The notes under the pieces were generated by a model. It was given only the letters and a program-made list of their open reading frames with translations, made no database searches and was not told the DNA's origin. From Allomyces macrogynus ATCC 38327 (lineage: Eukaryota; Blastocladiomycota; Blastocladiomycetes; Blastocladiales; Blastocladiaceae), in assembly GCA_000151295.1 (NCBI GenBank), contig GG745330.1, positions 1,057,327 to 1,121,326 on the forward strand: DNA of 64,000 nt, given 5' to 3'. Positions 44,541-56,282 of the stretch are shown piece after piece. Made by a program: the position numbers and the translations under genes. Every line of letters begins with the position of its first letter. Within the stretch, counting starts at the first letter, position 1.

Positions 44541-45167
44541 GGCGCCGGCTGGTGCCGAGCTGGGGCTGCCGGCTCCGGGAAGCCGCGGAAGGCGCAGCGC
44601 GGGTGGGTCTACCGCTTTGGTCGCCTACTTTGCCCGTGATGGCAGCACGCAAGCAGCACGAGCATCAGAGTTTGCCCATGATGATGGATCCGAGAAGCCA
44701 TTTGACAAATCTGGTTACATTTGCCATTGGCGAGGTGGTTGCGAGCGACGTCATGATGGAATCATAGATTTTGCTGGCAGTGGGGTTGCGGGCTGCAGTT
44801 GACGAGCTGGCGGCCGTCGAGTCGGCTGGGCAAGAGGGTTGCGGGTGCCTGCTGCTGAGAATGCGATGCCTTGCTGGAAGTGATGAGGTCTCTCTTGGTG
44901 GACGGAGCCGTTCGCTCAGCGCCGGGTGCAACCGACAAGTGTGAAGAAGAGTAATCGACGCGGTCACGTTGTCATAAATTGAGCGTTGATCATGATCCGG
45001 CTTGTGGAGGACGACACTTTTGCGCCAGGCTGACCTGGCCCACCGCTTCATTGCACGACCCGCGCAACTACCTGCAACTGCTTCCAACCAAATTGTTTCC
45101 AACCCGCGGCACCGTTGCCCCCGGCCCCCAACCATCTCGCCGGCCGCTGCCGCGCCGACCGCCGGCC
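44541..45167. promoter_or_regulatory. Shared promoter of two ciliary genes
   Basis: Lies between the divergent starts of CFAP100 and the lebercilin-like gene. A half match to the RFX X-box consensus (GTTGTCATAA, 44968-44977) is present; the other half is poor. Shared regulation during sporogenesis is inference. Confidence 0.4.
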
Positions 45168-46306
45168 ATGGATTTCAAGGTCGAGCGCACCAAAATCTAC
45201 ACGAACCGCGATGCCGGGATTGCCGCGGCACTCCGCAGCCGTAGCAGCGCCGGTCACCATGGCGGAAACGCCAACAACCCGGCCGCAGGCGGGCATGCGC
45301 AGGCCGGCGGACCCAGTCCCGATTTGACAGAGTCGGCCCTTGCGCATGAACTCGACCGAGTCAAGGGCCTGCTCAAGGAGCGTGAGATAAAGCTGCTCAA
45401 GGTCAAGGAAGAGAACGCTGTCCTCAAGCAGGTGGGACCTGCACAGACATCGTCAAATCAAATCGACGGGTATTTGTCGCTCACGCCTGCTCAGCTAGAT
45501 TGAGCGTCGCCACCAGCGCGAACTCGCCGAGCTCGAGGAGCGCAACGAGGACGCACCGCGCGTCATTCGCGGGTTTCGCGAGGAGGTGCAAGGGCTCAAA
45601 GTACGCAGCCGCCTTCGGTTTTCTCGACGCGTACTGCTCTGACGCCGCCATTTCTCGAACATAGAACAAGCTCAAGGACAGCTACGCATTCCAGGGCACG
45701 CAAGACCGCCGGATCCGGCTGCTCGCCGAACAGCTCGACCAGGCGAAAACACGCAATGCCGAATTCGAGGCCATTGTCGCGCAGCAGGACCTGCGCGTGC
45801 GCGCTGAGCTCCAGTCCGAGATTGACGACGCCAAGCGCAACATTTCGGAAAAGGAGACGATTTGCCACGTTCGCATTCTTCACTCTGATCCATTACCGTC
45901 GCGTGCAAGAACTCGACTGACCTCTTTCCCCACCTCCATAGGAAGTCAACCGGCGCTGCGAGCTGATGGAAAAGAACTTTTTGACCGAGAGCCGCAACTT
46001 GCGCATGAAGATCCAGGCCCTCGAGCACGAAAACATGCTCTTCAAGGACAAAATTGAGGCATTGGAGAGCACGGTCCGAGTACGTTATGTTTCGTGTTGT
46101 CAAAATTCGCTCAACAATCCGCGCTTGACTGACTTGACTAGGAAAGGGACAAGGAGATTGCGTCCTTGTCGATTTACAAGTACAATGCGCTCCACCGCAA
46201 GCCCGAGCCGTGCAAGCTGTGCCGAAAGCGCCAGTTCGAGGAGCGCGAGGCGGCACGCCGGCAGGCGATCTTGGGTCCGCTGACCTTGTCCTTCACCTCG
46301 ACGTGA
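45168..46306 (+). CDS. Lebercilin-like coiled-coil ciliary protein
   Basis: Five exons (45168..45431, 45499..45600, 45665..45868, 45942..46079, 46142..46306) give 290 residues with all phases consistent. From residue about 55 the protein is almost continuous coiled coil: ELDRVKGLLKEREIKLLKVK, then ERNEDAPRVIRGFREEVQGL, LKDSYAFQGTQDRRIRLLAE and CELMEKNFLTESRNL. The P-R-V-I-R-G-F-x-E-E-V-x-x-L segment resembles the lebercilin (LCA5) domain. The C-terminus has a CKLC pair. Pairing with CFAP100 across a shared promoter supports a flagellar role. Another ciliary coiled-coil family remains possible. Confidence 0.65.
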
Positions 46307-46351
46307 TCCAGATCTGCCGCTGACGCTTCTCCACCGGGCCACCTAGCTGCG

Positions 46352-48468
46352 ATGCCCCGCTTGCTCAAACCCGAAGCGACGGTCGTGTCGGCAACGGGCA
46401 TTTTGGTCGCGATCAAGTTGCCGCCGCTCACGTCGACGTGCAGTTACGACCGCGCCGTCTTGGAGTGCAGCTTGCAGCCCGACTTTGGCGAGGTCGAAGA
46501 GTACGAGCTGAACCCGGGCGAGCATGCGTCGGTGCCCGTGATGCACCTCCCCGTGGGCCAGTACTGCTACCTGCGCGTTGCGGCCTCGTTTCAGGAGTTA
46601 GCCGCGGACCCGTCCGAGCCCGAGGTGGTGCTCGTTGGTACGATTCCGTTTGGCAAAATTATGTACTCTTTACGCGATATCTCACTCACAACTCCTCGCC
46701 AGACATTTTGCCGAATCCACCACCTGCACCCGACGTCTCCTTCCAGCTCAACTCGCCAAGCATTACCGTCAAGATGAACGAGGCGTTCGAGCCGTCGGGC
46801 GGCACTCCGGTGCACACATTCCGGTTGTACCACTCGACCAACGGCACCGATTTTTTCCTGCACAAGGAGCTCGCGGTGGACCAGGACCCGTCGGCACCGG
46901 CCGCGGCGGACGACTCGGCCACCGGCACCGCGTCGGAGCTGTCGTCCACCAAACGCACTACTTTTACCGACACCTCCCCCGCAATCGCCGTCTCGCACTG
47001 GTACGCCGTGTCGGCCGTTAACCATCTCGGCGAGTCCCCACGGTCATCTGCGGCGGGTCCCGTCATTCTCGACTTTGCGCCGACGCGGCCCGACGCGCCC
47101 GCTGTCCGGCGGCACGGGTCGCACAGCGTACAGGTGTCGCTGGCACCGCCACCGTCGCGCGGAGAGTCGGATGTGCTGCGGTACCAAATCGCGTACCATC
47201 CCGTCGGGCAGCCGGACGCGGGCACCGTGTTCGAGGTGAGTGCGCGGTCGCTTGGGCCCAACGGTGCTGGGTCGGTCGTGATCGAGGACTTGCAGCTCGG
47301 CGAGGCCTACGTGTTTGCGGTCGCGGCGGGGAACGCGGTCGGGTGGAGTGATCTGAGTGCATACTCGCACGAGGTGCAGTTGGGTACGTGAATCGCTCCC
47401 ATCCCACGCTCATCCAGCAGGATACTCACTCTGCATCACAAATTCTGGTAGAAAACATGCTCCCGGTCCCGCCGAGCCCGCAGTGCATTATCCTCTCGCC
47501 AAACCTCGTACGCTGTCTCCTGTATGCAGCCAACGAGCACGAGCAATGCCCGCCGCACACGGGGTACAAGCTGTGGATCGCGCAGACGCACACGTTGGCC
47601 GACAATGCCGTGTACTGCCCGTTTGTTCCGGCGCAGCCCAACATGCCGTCCGAGTGCATGCTCGAGAACCTCGAGCCTGGCGGCAATTACTGGATCTCCG
47701 TCTCCCTGGTCGGCGTGGGCCAGGAGAGCGCGCTCAGCGCGCCGGTGTGGGTGTGCCTCGCTTGTACGTCTTTATCTTTATCGAAATTCCAGCTCTGGTT
47801 TCGAATCAAGATGCTCACGGCACCGTGCACCCCGAATAGCGGCGATCCCGTTACCGCCGACGCCAGCTCCTCCCAGCCGTCCAAGCACCGCCGCGCGTCC
47901 ACCGCCCGCCGCGCGGTCAACACCTCCACCGAGCACGCTCAACCGCGCGTCATCGCGGTCGATTGACCTGACGGTCGCACAGCGCATCAACAACCTGTTC
48001 CGCGGCAACCCGGCGTTTGCCGTGCCCGACGACGTCAAGGCGCAGGCCGAGGCTGACGGGATCCAGGTGATTGTCAACAACGGGTACACATCGCCGACCG
48101 GTTTTTACCGTCGCGCGAGCGTCGAGGCGCCGCCGCCGCAGGGCGCGTCGGGGTCGCGCAAGGACTTGACCACGGTGCACCACAGCGGCAGCGTCGTGTT
48201 GGGCACGTCGACTGGCGGGCTCGCGCATGCGGGCAGTTTGCACGGCGCGCCGACGGGGATCTTGGGTGGCGGGTTCGAGGCGGCGATGGCTGCGTCGGGG
48301 CCCAATGGAAGCGGGAATGGCGGGAGGCTGGGTGGCGGACTGCATCCGCCCGGTAGCGGTGGGGACCGTCGTCGCATGTCGAATGTCGCGCTCGCGCCGG
48401 GGTCGAAACGGGGTGGGAATATTGGGAAGCGCGCAGCGAGCCGGTCCAACTTGGCGCAGATGCACTGA
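46352..48468 (+). CDS. Fibronectin type III repeat protein
   Basis: Four exons; joins at introns starting gtacga, gtacgt and gtacgt keep the frame (VDILPNPPPAP; QLENMLPVPPSP; LASAIPLPPTP). At least three beta-sandwich FN3-like units are visible: PAPDVSFQLNSPSITV ... HWYAVSAVNHLGESPRSSAA; RPDAPAVRRHGSHSVQVSLA ... EAYVFAVAAGNAVGWSD; and PVPPSPQCIILSPNLVRCLL ... GNYWISVSLVGVGQES. A Ser/Gly-rich basic tail follows. There is no signal peptide, so it is probably intracellular. The gene starts only 45 bp after the lebercilin-like stop. Function unknown; cytoskeletal or ciliary FN3 proteins are one possibility. Confidence 0.75.
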
Positions 48469-50111
48469 TGCCGCAATGCCGGGTGGACAGCTTTGGCCGG
48501 GCCATGGGACAATCTACTGGTGGAACTTGAAGGAAATCGGAGGGAATGGAGAAACATGGGTGGAAATGATTCGTGCCGCCCAGTGAGACATGTCGCCACT
48601 GCCACGAGCATGTCCAAATCATCCAAAAAGATCAACAAACCGACATGAAGCGACTCTGCCAATTTTTACGTGTTGAGATATTGACATGACGGTCGAAGTC
48701 GACACTCGTCGATGCTTGCGGGGTTGCTCGGTGATGCCATGGCGGCGTCAGTGGCTTGCGGGCGGGACCCAGAAGCGCGCATGTTGCCTTCGTCTTTTTG
48801 GAGGCGCCTTTGGCATTTTCGCAGCGGCGGCGAGATGGATTCTCCAAACGTCCCGGAGATGCCGACTGTCTTGCAAACCGGGCCGGTTGGCCAACGACGA
48901 GCAACTAAGATCCTGTCGCGACTTTCGCCCTTTGCAAATGAGATCACCGCCTACAAATCTCCATTTCGGGCCCCAGGCGCGACCAGCAACGCGAGCCGTG
49001 CATTCCTTGTCATGGGGACCAGGAGAGGCTGATTACCCCCGCACGACGACGTAATGCGGGCGCGTGTATCGACGCAGTTGAGACGCGACGCGTTTCGCGA
49101 CCCGCCGCCGACAGAGGCCGCCCCCTCGCCACGCACGACGTCATTTGCCAGCCCTCGAGACGCGACGACGGCGAACCGTGGACGCGCCGAAAGCACAACG
49201 TGCGTGTTGGTCAGTCTCGCGCGCCGGCACCGACAATAAAAGGCGACCGGGCCCGCGGCGGTTCCGCTCTCTCCCTCTCTCGTTCTCTCGTTCTCTCTCG
49301 CAGCTGTGCTGGTATTCTTGCTCGTTGATCACTCGACGCGCTGATCCATTTGCACCTGCCTCGTTGAAACACAGCCAACGCGACAACCGCCAGCACGACT
49401 TTGACTTCATTGGAATCTCAACAACCGAATTTGCGAGGTATGGGCATTCTCGAGCAAATCACGCTTGCAAGACACGCTGCGTCGCCCGCCCGCCTGCCTG
49501 CCCGCCCATCCGTCTTTTGCAGCTGCCGCACGCTCTGTCGCCGTCGTCAAGGCGGCTCCTTGGCCCTTTCGCGCTCGCGGATGTCATCGCACACTCGACG
49601 AGCAATGACAAGCGTCTGCGACGCGACGGCGGCACCGCGACGGGTTTCCCGTTGCGAGCGCGGCTGCCCCGCGCAGTGTGCTCGGAGCGTGTCCGAGTCG
49701 TGGCGACTGAGACGAGCGAGTGCAGCAAGTTATCCGGCGGGCAGACCCGGGCGTGTTGCAGGTTGATTAGGCCGGGTCGGGGGCGGCGGCGGCGGCAGCG
49801 CGATGGGAGCGATCAAAGGGCGCGACGACTAACGATTGTGGCATCATTTTCTGGGTCCTCTGCATTTCTTCTTTCTCTTCCCTGCTTTTGCCTTGGCCGG
49901 TGTTGTCATATTCGCGTGACCGCGCCCCACGTTGCCCCGCCCAAATCTTTCTTTTACCCCACCCCCACCACGAACAACACGAACGCCTGCAACGTCCGCA
50001 TTCCGTCGTACTCCGCAATCTCGCATCCGCCCCGCCTCGCTCGCTCTCGTCGTGCTCGCGCCATCGCCTCCATAAATCCACCAATTTTCTCGCGGCTGAC
50101 CCGCGCGGATT
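48469..50111. other. 1.6-kb intergenic region upstream of GPD
   Basis: No gene is recognised although a long open frame runs through 49145-50242. There is a pyrimidine-rich tract (CTCTCT and GTTCTCT units) at about 49268-49305. It may hold a long 5' UTR, possibly with introns, of the dehydrogenase gene. Confidence 0.45.
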
Positions 50112-51715
50112 ATGATCACGAAGGCACCACAGCACTGCTGCCGCTTGTTCTTGCCTCGAACGCGCCTCGTCACGACTTCGAGCATCTCTCCCTGCCGTGC
50201 CGCCTTGCAAGCCGGCCGAACCACGCTCTCGACGCGCAATAATTTGACAGCTGCACCGGCTGCTCGACGCTCGCTCTCGACCGCGACCGACGCTCTTCTC
50301 TCGCCGAGACCGCCTGCTCTCGCCGCGCCTGCTTTTCGCGCTGCAAATCTATCTGTACCTCCTCGTCCAGCTCTCGCTCTCGCTCGTGGGCTCCATTCGT
50401 CTCGTCCGACGCTTCTCGACGCTTCCAAATCGACCATGACGCAGTACAAGGAGAAGGCGTGCCTGATTGGCTCGGGCAACTGGTTCGTGAGCGCTCGCGT
50501 GATGCTCTCGCGCTCCTGGCTGGTTCCGAATCGTGTCGCTCACTGCTTCGCTTGTGCGCTTCTGCAGGGGTTCGGCCATTGCCAAGATTGTCGGCCGCAA
50601 CGTGACCGAGCACGACGGGTTCGACAGGGAGGTCAAGATGTGGGTGTTTGAGGAAATGATCAACGGCGAAAAGCTCACGGAAATCATCAACACCAAGCAC
50701 GAGAACGTCAAGTACTTGCCCAACATCAAGCTGCCGCCCAATGTCAAGGCCGTGCCCGATGTCGTCGAGACGTGCCACGACGCGACCGTGCTCATCTTTG
50801 TCGTGCCGCATCAAGTGCGTTTTCGCGGCGCGCGACTCGGTTCATCTTACTCTGAAGCCGTTGCTGACTTTCTCTTGCGCCCGCTCCCGCAGTTCGTCAA
50901 GGGCATTTGCCAAAAGCTCGTCGGCAGGATTCGCCCGGACGCGCGCGCGATTTCCCTGATCAAGGTCGGTTCCCACCATTTACGCCTATCTCGCGCCCCA
51001 ATGCCCCACTCACACGTTGACTGACCTCTCCTCTCTTGCTCCGTAACAGGGTGTCGACGTGAGCGCCATGGGCCTGACGCTCGTCTCGGACCTGATCAAA
51101 CAGAATCTGAACGTCGACGTGTCGGTGCTGATGGGTGCCAACATCGCCAACGAAGTCGCGGCCGAGAACTTTTGCGAGACGACGATTGGCTACTCGGACC
51201 CGGACAACGCTGAGGTGCTCAAGAAGCTGTTCCACACGCCCTACTTCCGCGTCTCGACCGTGCCGGACGTGGCCGGTGTCGAAATCTGCGGTGCTCTCAA
51301 GAACATTGTCGCGCTCGGTGCCGGTTTCGTCGACGGGCTTCGGTACGGCGACAACACCAAGGCCGCCATCATTCGTCTCGGCTTGCTCGAAATGAAGAAG
51401 TTTGCGAAAATGTTCTATTCGGGCGTGCGCGACGAGACCTTCCTCGAGTCGTGCGGCGTAGCCGACTTGATCACGACGTGCTCGGGCGGGCGCAATCGCC
51501 GTGTTGCCGAGGCCATGGTCACAACGGGCAAGCCGCTCGACGTGCTCGAAAAGGAAATGCTCAACGGGCAAAAGTTGCAGGGCACGCTCACGGCCAAGGA
51601 GGTCTACGAGATTCTGTCGCGCCAGAACTTGACACACGAGTTCCCGCTGTTCACGGTCATTTACCGCATCTCGTTCGAGTCACTGCCGGCATCGCACATT
51701 GTGCGCGATCTGTAG
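50112..51715 (+). CDS. Glycerol-3-phosphate dehydrogenase [NAD+]
   Basis: Exons 50112..50482, 50568..50814, 50893..50964 and 51050..51715 give 451 residues. The catalytic body from ATG 50436 (343 residues) has the NAD-binding [52 protein letters not shown], the catalytic-Lys motif [20 protein letters not shown] and a C-terminal LLTRQN-like [12 protein letters not shown]. It reduces dihydroxyacetone phosphate to glycerol 3-phosphate for osmolyte and lipid synthesis. The first about 108 residues are rich in Arg/Ser/Ala/Leu with almost no acidic residues ([19 protein letters not shown]), like an organelle presequence. Both starts may be used. Confidence 0.94.
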
Positions 51716-52086
51716 TCGGCGCGGCATTGTCGGCGTTGTCGCTGGGCAGCGTGCGAGGCCCACTAGTTTGTTGATATCCATGCCCTTCTCTGCCCCTTGT
51801 TTGGTGTGCGTCTTGGGATGACCCACGGCCTCCTCGTCCAACCCTCCGTCTTTGTTTTTTGTTGTCGATTATTTTCTCGTTCGTGGGAGTTGTTGGTTGG
51901 TTGCTCACGGCAACCCCGTGTGGCCGTACTTGTAAATTTAGATCGTATTCCCGTTCAGCCGGATCACGATGCGTTGGCTAGCGCTTGGCCTTCGAAAATC
52001 CTCTCCCTCCCATCGCATGAGAGGGTCACGGAATGAACGGACCGAGTGAACACGAGGAACAGCGCTCAACAACACAACCAATGTAT
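51716..52086. other. Convergent intergenic region, nothing recognised
   Basis: Contains the 3' ends of the dehydrogenase (plus) and POP3-like (minus) genes. T-rich stretches at about 51850-51890. Confidence 0.5.
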
Positions 52087-53459
52087 TCAAGCTGTTCGCG
52101 GCTTCTTGCTCTGCCTCTGTCCTGGCGGCGGCGGCTGTCGAGGCGAAGGTGGCTGCGCGCGCTTCTTGCCCGGCGACGGCTTCGTGACCGCACCATCCCT
52201 TGCCGTCGCCACGGCCGGTGCAGGTCCAGCTTCTGCAGTTGCATCACCCACCGCTGCGGTCGCAGCCGGGCCGTCAACGGCCGCGACCACGACCTTGGCC
52301 GTCTTCTTCCTCGCGGCAGCCGCCGCCTTGGCGGGCACCGACGCTGCGCGCGCTTCACGACGCTTGGAACGCCGTTCCTTGCGCGGGACGGGCCTTTTCG
52401 GTTTCGCGCCGGTGCCGAGCGGCATGCTCGTCGCAATAATGCGTGTCGTGGCCGGCCGGAACGCGCACGTCGCCCAGTGCGTGGCGAGATCGAGATCGGC
52501 GCGTGGCAGCAGCGACTCGAAGTAGGGTGCCGATGGTTGCGGGTAGCTGTGCAGGAGGCGCTGAAGGTGCGTGGAGGGCGACTAGTCGGGGGTGGAGAAG
52601 ATGAGAGGAGAGGCAATTGCGGTGGGGAGAGGGAGGAAAGTGGCCGTACGTCGGTGGACGGGTCGGTGGGGAACGAGCTAGGTGCGACAAGAGGAATCTG
52701 GTGGAGAACTCGAGTTAGCCGCGTGCGCGTGCCAATCGACAATAAAAACAACCGAGACGGACCCGAACAGCGACGCAGGCCAAGTGCGGCATCACGGCAG
52801 TCTTGGGCGCGACGGGATGGACCAGCGGCGCAAGTTGGGCCTCGAATCCGGGATCAGAGAGAACGGCAAGAACGATCGTTCCCGTTGGCGCCGGCGATCC
52901 AGCCGCCAATCGCGTTTGCGCGACATGGACGAGGCCTGGGAGCCAGCTGTAGAGCTCGGGTGCCGCGTTCACGTCGCCGCGGAGCAGGAAGACGACGGTC
53001 ATGTGCGGTTCATCGTCGGCGAGAAATGCAGGCGCCGGCTGGCTCTTCTGGTCGTCGTCGGTGGTGGTCTTTGACGACGACTCGGGAGCCGGAGCCGGGC
53101 CAGACGAGCTGAGTTTGCCCTTGGATGGCGGACGTAACGCATGATCACCATTAGTGATGCGCGTCAACAGCTTGCTGCACGAAATGAGCCCGGCAAACAC
53201 TTGTTTCCGACGGTCGAGAGCGGGTAGGACACGGGAGAGCGCATCAACGAGCTGGACTTGATCTTCATGGGTCGCAGTCGCATTCCTGGACGTGCAAATT
53301 GGCGGGATTCGTCATTCATCGTGATCATGGCTGATCCAACTTGCTGGTTGATGGCCAAACGGACCACCTGACACGAAGCGGATTGTCAAAGGTCTGCTTG
53401 AAGATGCGCTTGCGCTTTTCCTGCTCCTGGTCGCGGATGGAACCGCGCGAGGCCGTCAT
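52087..53459 (-). CDS. POP3-like RNase P/MRP protein subunit
   Basis: Minus-strand exons begin at ATG 53459 (an in-frame ATG at 53522 is possible). The N-terminus KRKRIFKQTFDNPLRVR joins across an intron to DQVQLVDALSRVLPALDR, then FAGLISCSKLLTRITNGD, PHMTVVFLLRGDVNAAPELY and a later exon ending in a long Lys/Arg/Ala-rich tail (KPKRPVPRKERRSKRREAR). The K-R-x-F-K-x-x-x-DNP-x-x-x-x-W start and an L7Ae-like alternating alpha/beta body are what I recall of the Pop3/Rpp38 family, nuclear RNA-binding subunits of RNase P and MRP. Identification is moderate. Confidence 0.6.
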
Positions 53460-53910
53460 TTTGCGGCAAGTGCGCGAGCACGGGTCGTTGTGGTTGGGTT
53501 GGATACGGGTCGCGCACGGCATGTGGTTGTGATTGAATCAAAGTGATCATGGTTGATCGCTGTCATGCCCAGTCACCTGCGATGTTGTAGGCGACTGCCT
53601 GCACTCGCGCGACTCCGCTTGCGAACGACCACCTTTGCTGCTGCGACCACGCTCGCGTCATTAACGTCTTCGTCGAACAGCAACATAATTTTGCAGCAGC
53701 AGCGCTGCCACTCGCCGCAATCGAGCTTCAACGGCCGGCTCCCGACGCTCCCGACCGCGCTTGATCGACAAATCGGCGTTGGCCGAATTGCTCCATCCTG
53801 TCCAGCCATCTCGACTGTGCAGGCGTCCGCGATCAAGATTTTGTTTGCGACCGAATAACGCGAGCCCGTCTCTCGCCAGCACCTCGATCACGCTCCATCA
53901 CCGCGCCACC
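53460..53910. promoter_or_regulatory. Divergent promoter region
   Basis: Lies between the POP3-like start (minus) and the CSTF1 start (plus). No gene is recognised; small open frames are not convincing. Confidence 0.4.
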
Positions 53911-55792
53911 ATGCCCGGCGTTCCATTGGGCGACCAGATGGACCGCGACGTGGTCCTGCGGCTGATTGTCGCACAACTGCAAGAATACGATTTCCCGTCG
54001 GTCGCGCAGGTCGTGGCAACGGCCACGGGGCTCACCGACTACTCGCTCGACCCGTCGCCGCGGCTTGCGCAGCTCGCGCACCTCGGCGCCCAGGTCGAGT
54101 CCGGCGAATTGCGCCTCCTTGACGACGACAAGGCAGAGTCCGACGGTATGGTCTCGCTAGATGCCTGGGAGGAGAGAACGTGCTTTGTGTGGCCCTCGAC
54201 GATATATTGGAACTGGATTTTGGCTGGTTGATTGGACGAGGTGTTTGACCGGAACGTGATTTGTGGTCGCTGCGATTTGATCAGATGTGGCCATGGACGA
54301 GAAATCCACCGAGGCCGCTGGGCTGTCAGATATCCTGGTGGACAAGAACCGAACCACGTTTGGCCAGCTGATCTTCATGGAAAAGACGGGCGGTACGTCG
54401 CTGTTCTGCTGGTGGTCGAGTTGACGAGTGCCCTCAAGACCAATCCACTATTCTAGACAGCGCGCCGCTGCCACCGTATACGCCCGGCTTTATGGGCAAG
54501 CACAATGGCATTATTTCGAGTCTGACCATCAGCCCAGACGGCAAGTTTGCTGCGACCGCGGGCTACGACAACACGATTCGCGTTCTCGACATGGACGTTA
54601 TGGACGATCTCTTGAACAACCGCGTCGCCGTGCCCAAGAACGACGCACCGGTGCGCGGCGGCGTGCCGGGCGAGTACGACAATGGGCCCGTCTACAAGTC
54701 GCTGTTTGATAACTCAGGCGTACGCGCGCTTCAACGTATTTTGTCTTCCCGCTGCGCATGCAAACCGACTGACCATCCCCTGTTCACCACCAGGCGATCC
54801 ACGACCTCTCGTTCCACCCGAGCGGCATGATCCTGGCCGGTTGCTTCGAGGACCACCATATCCGGTTCTACGACATTTCGCGGTCGTCCTCGCGCAAGTC
54901 CTTCCGGTACATCCCCGACACGTTCCCCGTCTACTCGATCGCCTTCTACCCGTGCGGCCAGTACCTAGTCGCGGGCACCGCGCACTCGTCGATTCGCATG
55001 TACGACGTGCGGTCGTTCCGGTGCTTCACGGCCTCGGCCGGCGGCAGCGACGACACGACCACGACCGTCGTGCCCGGCGGTGCCGGGTCGTCGGCGTTCG
55101 GGTCGTCGACGGGCACGAACGCGTCGGCCGCGGGGACCGTGCCCGCGGGCGCGCCGTCGGGTCCCGCGAGTCTGCTGACGTCGGCGATCACGACCGTGCG
55201 CATGTCGGCCGACGGCCGCCAGTTCGCGACGGCGTCGGGCGACGGCACTGTGCGGCTCTGGGACGCGACGGGCGGGCGGTGCACGTCGACCTGGCGCCAC
55301 GCGCATAATGGGCACCGCGTCACGTCGCTGCAGTGGTCCAAGTCGGGCGCGTACCTGTTGACGTCGGGCGCCGACGGGACCGCGCGGCTGTGGGAGACGG
55401 CGTCGGGACGCACGCTCAAGGCATATTACGGCGCCGTGTCGAGCGCGACCGTGGATGCGGCCGTCAGCGCACGCGCGTCCGGGCCGGCACCGACGGCGGC
55501 GATGGTGGGTGCTGCCGCGCACGGTGTCGCGTCGTTTTCGTGGGATGAGCGCCACGTGCTCGGGACGGCGCTCGAGGATGATGGGACGGGACAGGTCACG
55601 TCGCAGGTCGTCGCCTGGGACGCGCTCACGGGGGATGTCGTTGGCCGGTTCGACAGCATGCATCGCACGGGTGTCGCGCGCGTCGCGAGCAGCCAGCATA
55701 GCCCTGCGCTCCTCACGTATGGTGACGATGGCAAGTTCCGGTACTGGGGCGTGCGCGACGCCGACATCATGGGCGCTTCGGGAGATGCGTGA
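53911..55792 (+). CDS. CSTF1: Cleavage stimulation factor subunit 1 (CstF-50)
   Basis: Exons 53911..54145, 54285..54392, 54457..54719 and 54794..55792 give 534 residues with consistent phases. The N-terminal dimerisation helices (DRDVVLRLIVAQLQEYDFPS) are followed by seven WD40 blades, including HNGIISSLTISPDGKFAATA, AIHDLSFHPSGMILAGCFED, RKSFRYIPDTFPVYSIAFYP, QYLVAGTAHSSIRMYDVRSF and QWSKSGAYLLTSGADGTARL. CstF-50 acts in mRNA 3'-end cleavage and polyadenylation in the nucleus. A Gly/Ser/Thr-rich insertion after the fourth blade is longer than usual. The start ATG has a GCCACCATG context. Confidence 0.92.
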
Positions 55793-56282
55793 AACGACGT
55801 TGGAGTGATGGCAAGTAATCGTCGCAGTGGGTGGCCATCATCAACATGATAGTCTTCGCTTTGGCCTGAGTTTGGCCTGGGACTAATTTTTGGACCAAGG
55901 CGGTGTGCAGGAAACCAAAATGAATTCAATCGCTTCATCCTCCTGGCAAATCCAACAATCCATCAAAGAGCCGCGCTGCTGGCCATTAGAGATTCACGAG
56001 AACCTCCAACGGCGTGCGCGTAGCGATGCACTGGCACATCATCATTGCCGCTCGAAAAGCAGTATCGCCATTGAGCGCGGGTCAGCGGAACGCGTCTGAG
56101 AAGACCAACCAAACCGTCTTGGCCCCGCGCGTCGTCGACGGGTCGGTCCAGAATCGCGTCTTGGTGCCGGTCTTGCTGTTCGCGCTCTGCTGGATCGAAA
56201 CAGCACGAAATGGGCACATTGAAGGGCAGCGGCACGCCCATCAATCGGCACAAACGTGCAGAGAAAAAAAAAACGCAAGAAA
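55793..56282. other. Convergent intergenic region, nothing recognised
   Basis: Lies between the CSTF1 (plus) and SMG1 (minus) stops. Confidence 0.5.

Noticed and set aside
49145..50242. 365-codon plus frame overlapping the start of the dehydrogenase gene
   Set aside because: Different frame from the dehydrogenase, no domain, and composition follows the repeated pyrimidine tract; more likely untranslated leader.
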